Below, one piece after another: positions 20,870 to 23,556 of a DNA stretch of 23,556 nt (position 1 is the stretch's first letter; each line of letters begins with the position of its first letter). Below the pieces are notes generated by a model that made no database searches, had not been told where the DNA came from, and saw nothing but the letters and a program-made list of their open reading frames with translations. The position numbers and the translations under genes were made by a program. The stretch is taken from assembly GCA_965368335.1 (NCBI GenBank), contig CBDUMN010000052.1, positions 1 to 23,556 on the forward strand, written 5' to 3'. The stretch is from CBDUMN01 sp965368335 (GTDB taxonomy: Bacteria > Pseudomonadota > Alphaproteobacteria > Rhodospirillales > JAPHRK01).

Positions 20870-22213
20870 TCAGTTTCCACCGAACAGTTCGATCTGCCAG
20901 GCCATGTCGTCTTCACTCAGCGGGAAGTCTCCATCCGCTTCACCCAACTGATTGGACTGGGGAATATTGCAGAGCAGAGCCTGAAGATCGATAGCCAGCT
21001 TCATCGACATCTTGGCCTGCCAACAAACGGAAACAACACCCTTGGCATTCTGGCCCGAAATCATCCGCATAATTCCTTCAAGCGGAACCCCGGAAACAAC
21101 CGAAAGCGCTGCATTGACGAACCGGCGGTCGTCTTTCTCAAGAGCGGCGAGGATGACCTCTTCGGTCAACTGGCCGTCTTCCATCATCCGCTCGGCGACC
21201 TCCATCGGCGTTTCGCCATCGTCTTCCTCATCGCCGGTCAGGTCCGGTTTTTCCGGCCCGTCCAAGCCTTTGGGTTCGGCCAGTTCGCGTATTTTGTCCA
21301 TTCCCCTGGGCTCGGCCCCGGTCGCTTCGTCCAGGCGACGATGAACTTCTTGCTTCACCGCTTCCGCCGTCGCAGGGTCCAGGTCTTCCCGAACCTCGAG
21401 AACCTTCAAAAGCGTATCGGCGACAAAAGTCGCGAGACGGGAGGCCGCTCTCGAGGGCAAAACCGGACGATTGACCAGCGGATCGTGCCAGGCCTCTATC
21501 GACGGGGCGCGATCGACCAGCATATCCAGCGTCTCTTCACGAATCTGAGCGCTGGGGTTGGAAAGCAGTTCAGTAATCGCCTGCTCGTCATCGGTCCTGG
21601 CAATGGCGTCGGCAACGTTGGAAGCCACCTGGGAACGCCGTGAAATGGCCGACAGAGCGCCATTGGCGTGTTCGCTTTCGATAATTTCCAGAAGATCGTC
21701 GTCGGTTAGGACCGGCGAGAACTCAAGCACCGGGCCGGCAACGGCCAACTCGATATCGCGGGCCAGCCTGCGAATAACCGCAGGCGGCGCATCGGCGACA
21801 TCTTTCAGCGCCTCGGAGAGAATTTGCCTGACTTTAGTCGCCTGATCTCGCGCTAAAGATTCCAGCGCATCGTAAGTCATGGTCTTGATTTTGTCGCGCT
21901 CGTTGGCAGTCAGGCCTGGGGCCAGCTTGGCGATTTTATAAGCCAAGTCCTCGCGCACAGCGGGCTCGGCATCGCCCAACAGCAGCAAATCGGCCTTGCG
22001 CGGGGTCGCATCGTTGGCGGCGATTTCACGGCGCACTTCCGGATGGGGGTCTTCGGCCAGAAAGTAAAGAATCTCAGCTGAAATATCGGTCCGCGAGGCC
22101 AGTCGACGACGAACCTCCGGGTCATCATGTCTCAGTAGTTCACGGGCATCTTCATAGGATAGCGGCTCGCCGTCTTCGAGAATTTTAGGATCCACCCCAG
22201 TTTTATCGTTCAT
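20870..22213 (-). CDS. DUF2336-type HEAT-like repeat protein
   Basis: This cytoplasmic protein of 447 residues has no signal peptide or membrane helix. Its N-terminal half is a run of short helical repeats with phrases such as LLRHDDPEVRRRLASR, ILYFLAEDPHPEVRREIA and LLLLGDAEPAVREDLA, the look of HEAT-like repeats in DUF2336 proteins of Alphaproteobacteria. A charged linker (about residues 320-345, including GDEEDDGE) leads to a C-terminal domain ending MAWQIELFGGN. Molecular function is unknown; helical repeats suggest a protein-binding role. Its ATG overlaps the stop of the upstream GGDEF gene (ATGA), so the two are translationally coupled and probably act in the same pathway (inference). 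Confidence 0.8.
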   Translation of the reverse strand: MNDKTGVDPKILEDGEPLSYEDARELLRHDDPEVRRRLASRTDISAEILYFLAEDPHPEVRREIAANDATPRKADLLLLGDAEPAVREDLAYKIAKLAPGLTANERDKIKTMTYDALESLARDQATKVRQILSEALKDVADAPPAVIRRLARDIELAVAGPVLEFSPVLTDDDLLEIIESEHANGALSAISRRSQVASNVADAIARTDDEQAITELLSNPSAQIREETLDMLVDRAPSIEAWHDPLVNRPVLPSRAASRLATFVADTLLKVLEVREDLDPATAEAVKQEVHRRLDEATGAEPRGMDKIRELAEPKGLDGPEKPDLTGDEEDDGETPMEVAERMMEDGQLTEEVILAALEKDDRRFVNAALSVVSGVPLEGIMRMISGQNAKGVVSVCWQAKMSMKLAIDLQALLCNIPQSNQLGEADGDFPLSEDDMAWQIELFGGN

Positions 22214-23556
22214 CGCTCCCTTTCCCCCGGCATGGGCGCAACGGCGAAACTCCCCTTTCCACCGTGTTTCACTGCATACATGGCGTCATCGGCCCGCGCC
22301 ACCAGTCTGTCCAGGCTTTCCTTAATCGCCGGGTCGAATACGGCAATTCCGATGGACATGCCCAGTGGATGATCAGCATCGCCCGAATATTCCTGCAACT
22401 GCTCGGTCGCCGCCAACAGACCCTGGGCCCGTTTGCGCGCAGCATTCTCATCGGCTCCATCAAGCCATAAAGCAAACTCGTCGCCACCCAGTCGCGCAAT
22501 GGAATCGCCGGGCCGTGTTTCGTGCAGCAAAAGGTCGCGCAGGGCGATCAGGGCTTCATCGCCTCGCTGATGTCCATGAATGTCGTTGACCTGCTTGAAG
22601 TTGTCGAGATCGACATAAACCAAAGAAGCCTTGTCGCCCGAATGTTCGAGCCGCTGGATACGGCGCGGCACGTCGTCTTCGAAAAAGGCGCGGCGGTTCA
22701 GAAGGCCGGTCAAGGCGTCGGTGCGCGACAGCTGCAATATGTGTTCGTGCTTGGCCACCTGCTCATTGGCGATGCCCAGCTGATTGGCGATGTCGCCCAG
22801 AAGGAGGCGGTCATCATCGTCCCAACTGTCTTCGCTCCCCCCCTTCCATAAGACGATAGCGCCATTGACCTTGCCGCTATAATAAGTCGGCGCAGCCAGA
22901 AGCGCCTGATCGCCCGCCATCAGGTCGATAACCAGATCCCCCTGGGCAAAGGCGTCGAGCGCCCGGCCCGCTGCGGCCGGGTCGCCATCCTCACCATACT
23001 CGCCCGAGGGAAGAAACCCGATCTCTTCCTTAAATCGGTAGAGGTAACAACCGTCGGCTCCGAGGCTTCGCGTTGTGGCGCTGGCCGCAACGGCCAGCAT
23101 GTTCAAGGGCTCGACCTCATCACGGATGGCCGTCACGATGCGGCTCAAGGTTTTCTCTCTGTGATAGGCCCGAGCCAAAGCCTGATCGCGCATCCGCTCT
23201 TCGGTCACATCGCGGCAAACGCCACGCGCGCCGACCCAGCGCCCTTCCTCATCGGCCAAAGGTGAGGCCGAAACCACGACGCAGGCCGGTTTGTCGTCGG
23301 AGAATTTCAGCCAGACCTCTTCTTCGTGGGCGTCTTCACCGCTGGTAAACGGCAGCCCCCGCTCGGCGTCTTCCTCACGAAGCAAAAAATCTTCCGGTTT
23401 CTTGCCGACGAACAGTTTGGCCGGATAGCCGAGCGCACCGCGCGGCGAAACGAAAACGAAGGTTCCCTCAGGCCCCAGCTCCCAGGCGAAATCGCTGGAG
23501 ATTTCCACCAAGTCCTTATAACGCTGGCGTGATTCCACCAAGGCGTTGCGTAGGGA
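22210..23556 (-). CDS. PAS-GAF-GGDEF diguanylate cyclase, 5' end outside window
   Basis: This signalling protein makes cyclic di-GMP from two GTP. The frame is open to the right edge (upstream residues SLRNA), so the N terminus is missing; the TTG at 23541 is internal. Visible order is a short helical linker, a PAS domain (from about ISSDFAWELGPEG to RDVTEERMRDQAL), a GAF-like domain, then the GGDEF domain beginning LSRTDALTGLLNRR. The active-site motif GGDEF is intact (22488-22474). Five residues ahead is RPGD, a complete RxxD product-inhibition site, and DLDNFKQVND carries the metal-binding Asp. Visible part is 448 residues. A membrane or sensory module may lie upstream. No EAL domain follows. 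It overlaps the DUF2336 start by 4 bases. Confidence 0.92.
   Translation of the reverse strand, partial: SLRNALVESRQRYKDLVEISSDFAWELGPEGTFVFVSPRGALGYPAKLFVGKKPEDFLLREEDAERGLPFTSGEDAHEEEVWLKFSDDKPACVVVSASPLADEEGRWVGARGVCRDVTEERMRDQALARAYHREKTLSRIVTAIRDEVEPLNMLAVAASATTRSLGADGCYLYRFKEEIGFLPSGEYGEDGDPAAAGRALDAFAQGDLVIDLMAGDQALLAAPTYYSGKVNGAIVLWKGGSEDSWDDDDRLLLGDIANQLGIANEQVAKHEHILQLSRTDALTGLLNRRAFFEDDVPRRIQRLEHSGDKASLVYVDLDNFKQVNDIHGHQRGDEALIALRDLLLHETRPGDSIARLGGDEFALWLDGADENAARKRAQGLLAATEQLQEYSGDADHPLGMSIGIAVFDPAIKESLDRLVARADDAMYAVKHGGKGSFAVAPMPGERER

Overview
The window reads as chromosomal DNA from an alphaproteobacterium, most likely a Rhodospirillales-type organism. This is inferred from gene content: a ccoNOQP-ccoGHI cluster for cbb3 oxidase, an rpmH-rnpA-yidD-yidC-engB-argB block in an order common in Alphaproteobacteria, an NHDLRN-type histidine kinase and a DUF2336-type protein. 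Species cannot be assigned by eye. Almost every stretch is coding, and no tRNA, rRNA or CRISPR array was seen.

Region 1 (1-5550, minus strand) encodes high-affinity microaerobic respiration. It runs ccoN-ccoO-ccoQ-ccoP, then a 268-bp gap with hairpins and a candidate promoter, then ccoG-fixH and the first codons of ccoI, which leaves the window at its left edge. CcoNOQP is the terminal oxidase. CcoG, FixH and CcoI supply copper handling and assembly. The ccoN leader holds a perfect 10-bp hairpin and an FNR/FixK-like half-conserved dyad. Region 2 (5551-8209) has an AT-rich divergent spacer, a lipoprotein gamma-glutamyltransferase on the plus strand, and a structured 390-bp spacer with a REP-like palindrome, a small ORF with a strong ribosome binding site, and a perfect CRP-type dyad.

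Region 3 (8210-12706, minus strand) is a tight four-gene operon: TVP38/TMEM64 membrane protein, mercuric-reductase-like flavoprotein, sensor histidine kinase and Tam-like methyltransferase. The last three are joined by ATGA stop/start overlaps. Directly against the first start codon sits a 271-bp non-coding MITE-like element (12708-12978) with perfect 37-bp terminal inverted repeats and two long internal hairpins, predicting a three-way junction.

Region 4 (13142-18297, plus strand) begins with a small periplasmic binding protein-like gene and continues with the housekeeping block rpmH, rnpA, yidD, yidC, engB, argB, which has a near-consensus sigma70 promoter before rpmH. These genes link ribosome biogenesis, tRNA processing and inner-membrane protein insertion. 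Region 5 (18319-23556) holds a YbbP/FtsX-type ABC permease with no ATPase beside it. Convergent to it is a two-gene operon of a PAS-GAF-GGDEF diguanylate cyclase (cut by the right edge) and a DUF2336 protein, again with an ATGA overlap.
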